From positions 2,353-7,779 of the forward strand of contig DIVK01000070.1 of the NCBI GenBank assembly GCA_002422455.1: a stretch of 5,427 nt of DNA. The letters are read 5' to 3'. The DNA comes from Rhodoferax sp. UBA6134. Lineage in GTDB: Bacteria > Pseudomonadota > Gammaproteobacteria > Burkholderiales > Burkholderiaceae_C. A model generated the notes under the pieces. The model was not told the origin of the DNA and made no database searches. It saw only the letters and a list, made by a program, of their open reading frames with translations. The position numbers were made by a program, and so were the translations under genes. How positions within the stretch are numbered: position 1 is the first letter of the stretch; the number at the start of each line of letters is the position of its first letter. Shown here one piece after another: positions 1-5,427 of the stretch.

Positions 1-383
1 AGCGGGTCGAAGACGAGGCCACCCGGCACATCCGGCCGCAAAGCGCCTGAAGCGGCGGCTGGCAAAGGTGATTTTTGCGAACTGTCCATAGAAATCCCGA
101 GGGATCGTCTCGGCAGCTTCGAGCCGCAAATTGTCACCAAGCATCAACCCGCGGGAGCGGCTTTGATGACAAGATCCTGTCGCCTTATGTCCGTGGCATG
201 ACGGTGCGTGAAATCCAGAGTCACTCGGAAGAAATGTACGGTGCGGAGGTGTCTCCCACTCTGATTTCCTCGGTCACCGATGCCGTCATGGACGAGGCCA
301 AAGCCCGGCAGGCCCGGCCCCTTGAGGCGCTGTACCCCATCGTCTATCCGGACTGCATCCACGTTAAAACACGCGAGGCCGGC
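1..383 (+). pseudogene. IS256-family (Mutator-type) transposase remnant, frameshifted and truncated
   Basis: This is a broken piece of an IS256-type DDE transposase. Reading frame 1 from about 61 to 148 gives GDFCELSIEIPRDR and GSFEPQIVTKHQ. The match then moves to frame 3 from about 159, giving GFDDKILSPYVRGMTVREIQ, EVSPTLISSVTDAV and LYPIVYPDCIHVK. These are the family's well-conserved central blocks. The frame change at about 145-158 shows an indel. Before 61, short pieces in different frames (for example HIR near 27-35, then KAP near 40-48) look like the preceding block with more indels, but this is weaker. Family resemblance stops at about 383, just after the Asp codon at 351-353, which I take as the first DDE residue. 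The second Asp and the Glu are absent, so the enzyme cannot be active. The 5' part lies outside the window. The exact limits are uncertain, while the family call is firm. Confidence 0.85.
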
Positions 384-402
384 CTTCGTTTGAAATATCT
401 TC

Positions 403-438
403 CATCGTGTCCACGATCCTTTTTTCGTGGACACGATG
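403..438. repeat. Perfect 14-bp inverted repeat with 8-nt loop (possible terminator or IS-end remnant)
   Basis: Arm 403-416 (CATCGTGTCCACGA) is the exact reverse complement of arm 425-438, with loop TCCTTTTT at 417-424. It lies 20 bases past the end of transposase similarity and 52 bases beyond the stop of the minus-strand ETF-QO gene. It could therefore fold at the 3' end of the ETF-QO transcript. No T-run follows the stem on either strand, so it is not a classic intrinsic terminator. It could equally be a remnant of mobile-element ends. The structure is certain; the function is not. Confidence 0.7.
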
Positions 439-490
439 CACGCTTGTCACACCGAATTCAATATGGGATCAGCGGACGGATACCGAGCAG

Positions 491-2182
491 TTACATTCCC
501 GCATAGTTGGGACCGCCGCCGCCTTCGGGCGTGACCCAGACGATGTTTTGCGTGGGATCCTTGATGTCGCAGGTCTTGCAGTGTACGCAGTTCTGGGCGT
601 TGATCTGCAGTCGATCGGTGTTGTCATCGTTCTTCACAAACTCGTACACGCCCGCCGGGCAATAGCGCGCTTCCGGCCCGGCAAACTTGGCCAGGTTGAT
701 GTTCACGGGTACCGATGCGTCTTTCAGGGTCAAGTGCGCAGGTTGCTGTTCTTCGTGGTTGGTGTTGCTGATGAACACGCTGGAGAGGCGGTCAAAGGTG
801 AGCTTGCCGTCCGGCTTGGGGTAGTCGATGGGTTGGCACTCGGCGGCTGGCTTCAGGTAGACGTGGTCCGGCTTGTCGCGGCGCAGCGTCCACGGAATGT
901 GGCCGCGCAGCACGAACTGCTCAAAGCCGTTCATCAGGGTGGCCACCGTCAGGCCCTTCTTGAACCAGGACTTGAAGTTGCGAGATTTGTTGAGTTCGGT
1001 GTAGAGCCAGCTTTGCTCGAAGGCCTCGGGGTAGGCGCTGAGTTCGTCGTGCTGGCGTCCGGCGGTGACTGCGTCATAAGCGGCCTCGGCCGCCAGCATG
1101 CCGGTCTTGATGGCGGCGTGGCTGCCCTTGATGCGGCTCACGTTCAGGTAGCCGGCATCGCAGCCGACCAGGGCGCCGCCGGGGAACACGGTCTTGGGCA
1201 GGGACATCAGGCCGCCGGCCGTGATGGCACGGGCACCGTAGGCCAGGCGTTTGGCGTTGACCTCACCTTTGTCGTTCTCGAAGTACCAACGGATGTTGGG
1301 GTGGGTTTTCCAGCGTTGGAATTCTTCGAACGGGCTCAGGTAGGGGTTGCTGTAGTCCAGCCCGGTGACGAAGCCCAGGGCCACCTTGTTGCCTTCCATG
1401 TGGTACAGGAAGGCGCCGCCGTAGGTGCTGTTGTCCATCGGCCAACCGGCGGTGTGCATGACAAAGCCGGGGGTGTGGCGGGAGGGGTCGATTTCCCAGA
1501 GTTCCTTGATGCCGATGCCGTAGGTTTGCGGGTCGCAGCCGGCGTCGAGCTTGTACCGGGCGATGAGCTGCTTGCCCAGATGGCCGCGCGCGCCTTCGGC
1601 AAATACGGTGTACTTGCCCAGCAGTTCCATGCCGAGCTGGAAGTTCTCGGTCGGCTCGCCGTCCTTGCCCACGCCCATGTTGCCGGTGGCCACGCCCTTG
1701 ACGGAGCCGTCGTCGTTGTACAGCACTTCAGCGGCGGTGAAGCCGGGGAAGATTTCCACGCCCAGGTTTTCGGCCTGGGTGGCCAGCCAGCGTGTCAGGG
1801 CGCCCAGGCTGATGATGTAGTTGCCGTGGTTCTGGGCGCACTGGGGCAACAGGAAGTGGGGCGTTCGAAAAGCGGATTTCTCACTGAGAAAGCTCCAGGC
1901 GTCGTCGGTGACGGGCTGGTTCAGCGGCGCGCCCATGGCCTTCCAGTCGGGGAAGAGTTCGGTCAGGGCCTGCGGGTCCATGATGGCGCCAGACAGGATG
2001 TGAGCGCCGGGCTCGGAGCCTTTTTCCAGTACCACCACCGAGATGTCCTTGCCTTTTTCGGTGGCCAGTTGTTTGAGACGGATGGCCGTGGCCAGGCCGC
2101 CCGGGCCGCCGCCGACGACGACGACGTCGTATTCCATTGCTTCACGGGGGCCGAACTGGGCCAGAATTTCCTGGTTTGTCAT
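491..2182 (-). CDS. etfD: Electron transfer flavoprotein-ubiquinone oxidoreductase (ETF-QO)
   Basis: The enzyme takes electrons from reduced ETF, which collects them from acyl-CoA and other flavin dehydrogenases, and passes them to ubiquinone at the inner membrane. It carries FAD and one 4Fe-4S cluster. The 563-aa product is full length for the family. The N-terminal Rossmann motif VVVVGGGPGG (residues 20-29) is followed by an acidic residue at the end of strand 2 (E53), as expected for FAD binding. The C-terminus has C508 (in CPAGVYEF) and C532, C535 and C538 (in CVHCKTC), the four cluster ligands. It ends in the typical PEGGGGPNYAGM. The ATG at 2182-2180 gives the usual N-terminus, although the ribosome site is weak (ACGAGA, about 7 bases upstream). 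The gene is transcribed divergently from the permease operon. The ETF subunit genes etfA and etfB are not in the window. A 607-codon open frame on the opposite strand is a composition shadow. Gene naming varies (etfD, etf-QO, fixC-like). Confidence 0.97.
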   Translation of the reverse strand: MTNQEILAQFGPREAMEYDVVVVGGGPGGLATAIRLKQLATEKGKDISVVVLEKGSEPGAHILSGAIMDPQALTELFPDWKAMGAPLNQPVTDDAWSFLSEKSAFRTPHFLLPQCAQNHGNYIISLGALTRWLATQAENLGVEIFPGFTAAEVLYNDDGSVKGVATGNMGVGKDGEPTENFQLGMELLGKYTVFAEGARGHLGKQLIARYKLDAGCDPQTYGIGIKELWEIDPSRHTPGFVMHTAGWPMDNSTYGGAFLYHMEGNKVALGFVTGLDYSNPYLSPFEEFQRWKTHPNIRWYFENDKGEVNAKRLAYGARAITAGGLMSLPKTVFPGGALVGCDAGYLNVSRIKGSHAAIKTGMLAAEAAYDAVTAGRQHDELSAYPEAFEQSWLYTELNKSRNFKSWFKKGLTVATLMNGFEQFVLRGHIPWTLRRDKPDHVYLKPAAECQPIDYPKPDGKLTFDRLSSVFISNTNHEEQQPAHLTLKDASVPVNINLAKFAGPEARYCPAGVYEFVKNDDNTDRLQINAQNCVHCKTCDIKDPTQNIVWVTPEGGGGPNYAGM

Positions 2183-2217
2183 GGGATGTCTCGTTTGATA
2201 ATGGGGTTGTGGCTGGT

Positions 2218-2244
2218 ATTGAAACCATGACCTTGGGCTGTCAA
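2218..2244 (-). promoter_or_regulatory. Candidate promoter for ETF-QO
   Basis: Read on the minus strand, 2244-2239 is TTGACA, a perfect sigma-70 -35 hexamer. The best -10 candidate is TTCAAT (2223-2218, 4 of 6 matches) at a short 15-bp spacing. At the ideal 17-bp spacing the hexamer is CAATAC, a poor match. It sits 35 bases or more upstream of the ETF-QO start codon and faces the right way. The -35 is convincing; the -10 is not. Confidence 0.35.
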
Positions 2245-2318
2245 ATGTGCGACCTATTTTATTCGGTGAATGGGTGCAATCGGACGGGCATGTATTTTGT
2301 TTTGTGGAGACCCGTCAA

Positions 2319-2468
2319 ATGACTGGCAGTTTTGATTTTTCGGGCCGGGTGGATGCTGCCGTCGGCGCCGGGTACGAATGGGGGTTTGGCTTGCCAGAAC
2401 ACGGTGTGCCCGTGAGTGCCATGTCCCCCGGCGGAGCCACGCTTGCCGATGATGGCTTCGCTGTCTGA
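2319..2468 (+). CDS. Possible small ORF (49 aa) upstream of the permease, unknown function
   Basis: I do not recognise this protein. It starts with ATG at 2319 behind a good Shine-Dalgarno site (GGAGA, 2306-2310, 8 bases before the ATG). It runs 49 codons to TGA at 2466-2468. The product begins MTGSFDFSGRVDAAVG and ends GATLADDGFAV. It is small, acidic, rich in Gly and Ala, with no cysteine, no signal peptide and no membrane segment. By my count about 63% of third codon positions are G or C, compatible with coding but lower than expected for this genome. The stop lies only 6 bases before the permease ATG, which has no clear ribosome site of its own, so translational coupling is possible. Alternatives are a leader peptide, a regulator of the permease, or a chance ORF. 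The same frame is open back to an ATG at 2247, but that start has no good ribosome site. Confidence 0.4.
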   Translation: MTGSFDFSGRVDAAVGAGYEWGFGLPEHGVPVSAMSPGGATLADDGFAV

Positions 2469-2474
2469 TCCGGG

Positions 2475-3377
2475 ATGCTGAAAGGTGTTTTGGCGGGGCT
2501 GGCGGCCGGCGCCCTGTGGGGCCTGGTGTTTGTGGCACCACGTCTGACGCCGGGCCTGTCACCGGTTGATCTGGTGGCCGGGCGGTTTGTGAGCTTTGGC
2601 GTCATTTCTGTGCTGGTGATGGTGCTTGCGCGGTCGGTCCATCAACGGCCCACGGCCGGGCAGGCGCTGGCTGCGCTGGGCATGAGCGTGCTCGGCTTTA
2701 GCGGCTATTACCTGCTGCTGGTACTGGCCATTGAGGGTGCGGGAACCGAGGTGCCCACCCTCGTCATCGGCACCATTCCCATCTGGGTCATGTTGCTGGG
2801 CAAGCCGCGTGGTCTGAAGTGGACGGCGCTGCTCCCGGGGTTGTTGCTGACCGCTGCGGGGCTGTTGTTGATGATGAGGATCACGTTCACCACGAATCCG
2901 GCGGCGCTTGTCCCGTCTGGCAGCCACTACGGGCAGGGTGTTGCCTGGGCCGTGGCGGCGGTGGTGTGCTGGACTTCATTTGCCGTTCTCAATGCGGCTT
3001 GGCTCAAACGCCATCCCGACGTCAGTGCCACCGAATGGACCAACTGGCTGGGCATTGCCACCGGCGTGGGGGCGGTGCTGCTCTGGCTGGTGGCGGGCTC
3101 GGACGTGAAAGCGCTGCGAGCCCTTGATAACATCGGATCTTCCGCAATGGTTTGCATGGCAACGGGCGTCGGTTCGGCGTGGGTTGCGGCCATTTTCTGG
3201 AACATTGCCAGCCGACGGCTGAGTGTCAGCTTGTGTGGTCAATTGATTATCAGTGAAACCTTGTTCGCTTTGATGTATTCGTTTGGATTGGCCGGTACAT
3301 GGCCCGGTGCGCCCCAGTTGCTGGCAGCCTTGCTGTTTACGCTGGGCGTTCTTGCTTCCATCAGGGCGCATCGGTGA
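2475..3377 (+). CDS. EamA-domain permease of the drug/metabolite transporter (DMT) superfamily
   Basis: This is an inner-membrane carrier of about ten helices, 300 aa, the standard DMT length. Probable segments by hydrophobicity are roughly residues 3-22, 31-52, 62-84, 92-109, 115-134, 153-175, 186-207, 222-242, 251-272 and 278-296. They form two EamA repeats (about 3-133 and 155-296). Family signs are the first helix GLAAGALWG with PRL after it, the PIWVMLLGKPR loop at 102-112 between helices 4 and 5, and QLIISETLFALMY near 256-268 in helix 9. The ATG at 2475 gives the usual family N-terminus. It has no evident Shine-Dalgarno site and may depend on the small ORF ending 6 bases before it. Its TGA shares a base with the ubiC ATG, so the two are very likely co-transcribed. 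DMT members move amino acids, metabolites or drugs. Nothing here fixes the substrate or direction, and a link to chorismate or 4-hydroxybenzoate would be only a guess from context. Confidence 0.9.
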   Translation: MLKGVLAGLAAGALWGLVFVAPRLTPGLSPVDLVAGRFVSFGVISVLVMVLARSVHQRPTAGQALAALGMSVLGFSGYYLLLVLAIEGAGTEVPTLVIGTIPIWVMLLGKPRGLKWTALLPGLLLTAAGLLLMMRITFTTNPAALVPSGSHYGQGVAWAVAAVVCWTSFAVLNAAWLKRHPDVSATEWTNWLGIATGVGAVLLWLVAGSDVKALRALDNIGSSAMVCMATGVGSAWVAAIFWNIASRRLSVSLCGQLIISETLFALMYSFGLAGTWPGAPQLLAALLFTLGVLASIRAHR

Positions 3378-3934
3378 TGTCGTGGACGACGCGCGCCATC
3401 TACCGAGGCCCGGTGCGGCGCTGGCTGGGCGCCACTGGCTCGCTGAGCGCGCGGCTGGCCCGCGCCGGGCAGAATTTCAGTGTGCAGGTGCTTGATCAGG
3501 GGCGGCAAAAACTCTGCCCGGAGGAAGCTCGTGCCCTGGGTTTGCGCGGTTTGCCGCCCGGCTATGTGCGCGAGGTGGTGCTGCGTGTGGATGGCGTGGC
3601 CGTGGTGTTTGCCCGCAGCGTGACAGCGCATGCCCAGTCGCTCGGGCCATGGCGTTCCATCCGGGGTCTGGGCACGCGGCCGTTGGCCGACGTGCTGTTC
3701 AAGCGCAGCGGCATTGCGCGCGGGCCGCTGGAATTTTCCCGGCTGAAACCGGCCGGCGCGTTGCGTCGCGATGTGGCGCGGGCGTGGCGGAATGCGACGG
3801 GCGAGGCGCTGGCGGCAAGGACGTTGCCGGCGCGCCGGTCGGTATTTTCGCGGCGTGGCGCCCCCCTGCTGGTGATGGAGGTGTTCGCGGCGGACCAGGT
3901 GCCCTGGTGCTGGCCCACGGAGCGCAGGTTTTGA
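3377..3934 (+). CDS. ubiC: Chorismate-pyruvate lyase (chorismate lyase)
   Basis: UbiC splits chorismate into 4-hydroxybenzoate and pyruvate, the first committed step of ubiquinone synthesis, in the cytoplasm. The product is 185 aa against 165 in E. coli. Aligned by eye with the E. coli enzyme, R65 in YVREVVL matches Arg76 of the mature protein, L103 in LGTRPLADVLF matches Leu114, and E168 in PLLVMEVF matches Glu155. These residues line the 4-hydroxybenzoate pocket, so the active site looks intact. RRSVF (153-157) matches the RRS block. About 24 extra, mostly basic and Ala-rich residues lie between L103 and E168 (around 121-150) compared with E. coli. The ATG at 3377 overlaps the permease stop (TGATG), a coupling arrangement. 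An upstream ATG at 3299 in the same frame would overlap the permease heavily and adds no family sequence. The thioesterase gene follows 28 bases later. Confidence 0.92.
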   Translation: MSWTTRAIYRGPVRRWLGATGSLSARLARAGQNFSVQVLDQGRQKLCPEEARALGLRGLPPGYVREVVLRVDGVAVVFARSVTAHAQSLGPWRSIRGLGTRPLADVLFKRSGIARGPLEFSRLKPAGALRRDVARAWRNATGEALAARTLPARRSVFSRRGAPLLVMEVFAADQVPWCWPTERRF

Positions 3935-3953
3935 GCGCTTGATTCGTTTTATC

Positions 3954-3959
3954 AAGGAG
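3954..3959 (+). promoter_or_regulatory. Ribosome binding site deciding the thioesterase start
   Basis: AAGGAG lies 3 bases before the ATG at 3963 and 6 bases before an in-frame GTG at 3966. It rules against the longer start at TTG 3939, which lies upstream of the site. ATG 3963 is preferred by codon type, but the spacing suits GTG 3966 slightly better. The two choices differ by one residue. Confidence 0.7.
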
Positions 3960-3962
3960 AAG

Positions 3963-4385
3963 ATGGTGAGGATAGAAATCCCGGAACAGAAAAAGTTCAT
4001 CTACCAGTCGAGTGTCCCCATTCGCTGGGGCGATATGGATGCTTTCAACCACGTCAACAACACCGTCTATTTCCGGTATCTGGAGATTTGCCGCCTTGAC
4101 TGGATGCGCTCCATTGGCTATGTGACCAATCTGCAGGGGGAGGGCCTGTTGATCGTCAATGCGTTTTGCAATTTTTACAGGCAGTTGACGTATCCCGGCG
4201 ACGTGCTGGTGAAAATGTACGCCAGTGATCCGGGGCGCACCACGTTTGAAACCTGGGCCACGATGGAGCTTGCGTCGGACCCCGGTGTGATCTATGCAGC
4301 CGGCGGCTCCACCGCGATCTGGGTGGATTTTCCGAGTCAGAAGGCCCGGGCCTTGCCTGACTGGCTGCGGACATACGTGAGTTGA
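3963..4385 (+). CDS. Acyl-CoA thioesterase, hotdog fold (4-hydroxybenzoyl-CoA thioesterase / YbgC-like family)
   Basis: It is predicted to hydrolyse an acyl-CoA thioester to free acid and CoA in the cytoplasm. The 140-aa length is normal for a single hotdog domain. The signature is near the N-terminus: RWGDMDAFNHVNN (residues 21-33), then YFRYLEICRLDW. Compared by eye with the Pseudomonas 4-hydroxybenzoyl-CoA thioesterase, D26 corresponds to its catalytic Asp17. The HVNN block is the form common in the acyl-CoA thioester hydrolase branch, so the true substrate may be a fatty or short-chain acyl-CoA. The phrase YPGDVLVKM near 76-84 is another family block. The gene lies 28 bases after ubiC and is probably read with it. 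The co-location with a 4-hydroxybenzoate-forming enzyme is suggestive but does not prove an aromatic substrate. No clear terminator follows it. Confidence 0.88.
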   Translation: MVRIEIPEQKKFIYQSSVPIRWGDMDAFNHVNNTVYFRYLEICRLDWMRSIGYVTNLQGEGLLIVNAFCNFYRQLTYPGDVLVKMYASDPGRTTFETWATMELASDPGVIYAAGGSTAIWVDFPSQKARALPDWLRTYVS

Positions 4386-4552
4386 TCGTTGCATCAAAGA
4401 CCATCATTTGGTGGCACAATCGCGAAAGTTACCGGGCCCTTCCCCCGCCACAGTCGCATCCGCCAAACGGTCCAGCCGTGACGCGGAAGGTTAATCAACA
4501 AGCAGCTTTAACCAGCTAATGTTTCCTGCAGGGAAACGGAGGTCAGCGGAAT
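4386..4552 (+). promoter_or_regulatory. Leader and probable promoter region of sucA, with two small dyads
   Basis: This 167-base gap holds no gene that I can see. A weak promoter candidate is TTGCAT (4389-4394) with CACAAT (4415-4420), but the 20-bp spacing is poor. Two inverted repeats lie near the start codon: GGTTAA (4489-4494) with TTAACC (4508-4513) around a 13-base loop, and GTTTCC (4521-4526) with GGAAAC (4532-4537) around a 5-base loop. The second ends directly at the ribosome site. They could be an operator or an RNA structure. The repeats are visible; the function is inferred. Confidence 0.4.
4538..4543 (+). promoter_or_regulatory. Strong ribosome binding site of sucA
   Basis: GGAGGT lies 9 bases before the ATG at 4553 and fixes that start. 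It abuts the right arm of the 4521-4537 dyad, so a hairpin there could affect ribosome access. Confidence 0.8.
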
Positions 4553-5427
4553 ATGAGTGAATCCCCATCCCAGGGATCGAAGCAGACGGCGTCTGTCTAT
4601 CAAGACTATCAGGACAACACCTACCTTTTTGGTGGGAACGCCCCGTACGTTGAGGAGATGTACGAAAACTACCTGGCCAATCCCGGCAGCGTGACTGACA
4701 ACTGGCGCGAATATTTTGACGCGCTGCAGCACGTCCCGGCGGTCGACGGCTCCGATGCCAGGGACATTCCCCATTTGCCGGTGATCAATGCGTTTGCCGA
4801 ACGCGCCAAGCGGGGCGGCACCAGGGTGGTCATGGCCACGGGCGCCGATTCCGAGATGGGGCGCAAGCGCACCGCCGTGCAGCAGCTCATTGCCGCTTAC
4901 CGCAACGTGGGCCAGCGCTGGGCCGATCTGGATCCGCTCAAGCGCGTCGAGCGCCCCTCCATTCCCGAGCTGGAGCCGGCCTTTTACGGTTTCAACGATG
5001 CCGATCAGGAAACGGTGTTCAACACCAGCAACACGTTTTTCGGCAAGGATTCCATGTCCCTGCGCGACCTGCTCAACGCGTTGCGTGAAACCTACTGCGG
5101 CACCTTGGGGGCCGAGTTCATGTACACCACCAATCAGGCGCAAAAGCGCTGGTGGCAGCAAAAGCTCGAAAGCATCCGCAGCAAGCCCAGCTTCGGTGCC
5201 GACAAGAAGAAACATATTCTGGACCGTCTGACCGCGGCCGAGGGTCTGGAGCGCTACCTGCACACCAAGTACGTGGGCCAGAAGCGCTTCTCGCTCGAAG
5301 GTGGTGAGAGTTTCATTGCCGCGATGGATGAGTTGATCCAGTCGGCCGGTATCAAGGGTGTGCAGGAAATCGTGATTGGCATGGCCCATCGTGGCCGCTT
5401 GAACGTGCTGGTCAACTCACTGGGCAA
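4553..5427 (+). CDS. sucA: 2-oxoglutarate dehydrogenase E1 component (partial, N-terminal part)
   Basis: SucA (also odhA) is the thiamine-diphosphate E1 subunit of the 2-oxoglutarate dehydrogenase complex. It decarboxylates 2-oxoglutarate and hands the succinyl group to the lipoyl domain of E2. Only the first 291 codons are here, of roughly 930-960 usual for the family; the frame stays open to the window edge. The N-terminal helix thought to contact E2 is at about 20-55 (DNTYLFGGNAPYVEEMYENY through NWREYF). Further landmarks are the GRKRTAVQQLIAAYR block, KRFSLEGGES (244-253), and GMAHRGRLNVLVN (276-288). H279 there corresponds to the active-site His260 of E. coli. The ATG is fixed by a good ribosome site 10-15 bases upstream. 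The sucB and lpd genes would be expected just beyond the window. Wording of the sequence is close to Comamonadaceae enzymes. A 293-codon minus-strand frame over this region is a shadow. Confidence 0.97.
   Translation, partial: MSESPSQGSKQTASVYQDYQDNTYLFGGNAPYVEEMYENYLANPGSVTDNWREYFDALQHVPAVDGSDARDIPHLPVINAFAERAKRGGTRVVMATGADSEMGRKRTAVQQLIAAYRNVGQRWADLDPLKRVERPSIPELEPAFYGFNDADQETVFNTSNTFFGKDSMSLRDLLNALRETYCGTLGAEFMYTTNQAQKRWWQQKLESIRSKPSFGADKKKHILDRLTAAEGLERYLHTKYVGQKRFSLEGGESFIAAMDELIQSAGIKGVQEIVIGMAHRGRLNVLVNSLG

Noticed and set aside
438..490. Possible end of a second insertion sequence (IS21-like look of the GAATTCAATATGGGATCAG stretch)
   Set aside because: The resemblance is only a vague memory, there is no matching inverted end or gene, and the stretch is too short to support a call.
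407..2230. A 607-codon open frame on the plus strand opposite ETF-QO
   Set aside because: It is antisense to a gene with clear family motifs, starts at GTG inside the hairpin, and its product is a low-complexity Val/Gly/Ala-rich sequence typical of shadows in G+C-rich genes.
2247..2318. Longer start at ATG 2247 for the small ORF
   Set aside because: There is no Shine-Dalgarno site before 2247, whereas ATG 2319 has GGAGA at good spacing.
3239..4000. A 253-codon minus-strand frame over ubiC
   Set aside because: It lies antisense to ubiC with conserved active-site residues, and its product is a Pro/Arg/His-rich shadow.
4382..4397. TTGAT/ATCAA inverted repeat at the thioesterase stop as a terminator
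   Set aside because: The arms are only 5 bp and A+T-rich, with no T-run after them, so it is unlikely to terminate transcription.
4508..5389. A 293-codon minus-strand frame over the sucA region
   Set aside because: The plus strand encodes an unmistakable SucA N-terminus with a strong ribosome site; the minus frame has no recognisable motif.

Overview
The window looks like chromosomal DNA of a betaproteobacterium of the order Burkholderiales, most likely Comamonadaceae. This rests on the recognisable style of the ETF-ubiquinone oxidoreductase and 2-oxoglutarate dehydrogenase E1 proteins, the high G+C third codon positions, and the dense same-strand packing. The genus call is from memory of the families, not from a search.

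Layout. Bases 1-383 hold a decayed, frameshifted and 3'-truncated remnant of an IS256-family (Mutator-type) transposase. A perfect 14-bp inverted repeat (403-438) lies between it and the next gene. Bases 491-2182 on the minus strand encode a complete electron transfer flavoprotein-ubiquinone oxidoreductase (ETF-QO, 563 aa) with its FAD motif and four Fe-S cysteines. Bases 2183-2474 are the divergent intergenic region. It carries a candidate minus-strand promoter for ETF-QO and a possible 49-codon ORF with a good Shine-Dalgarno site. On the plus strand follow a compact run: a 10-TM EamA/DMT-family permease (2475-3377), a chorismate-pyruvate lyase UbiC (3377-3934, overlapping the permease stop by one base), and a hotdog-fold acyl-CoA thioesterase (3963-4385). 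A 167-base leader with two small dyads then leads into sucA/odhA, the E1 subunit of 2-oxoglutarate dehydrogenase, which starts at 4553 and runs off the window.

How the genes relate. The theme is aerobic central metabolism. UbiC makes 4-hydroxybenzoate, the head-group precursor of ubiquinone. ETF-QO feeds electrons from acyl-CoA and other flavin dehydrogenases into the ubiquinone pool. SucA is the entry enzyme of the TCA-cycle oxoglutarate dehydrogenase complex. The substrates of the permease and thioesterase cannot be read from the sequence. I see no clear sign of a new multi-gene system. The most unexplained items are the small ORF before the permease, the long hairpin beside the IS remnant, and the dyads in the sucA leader.
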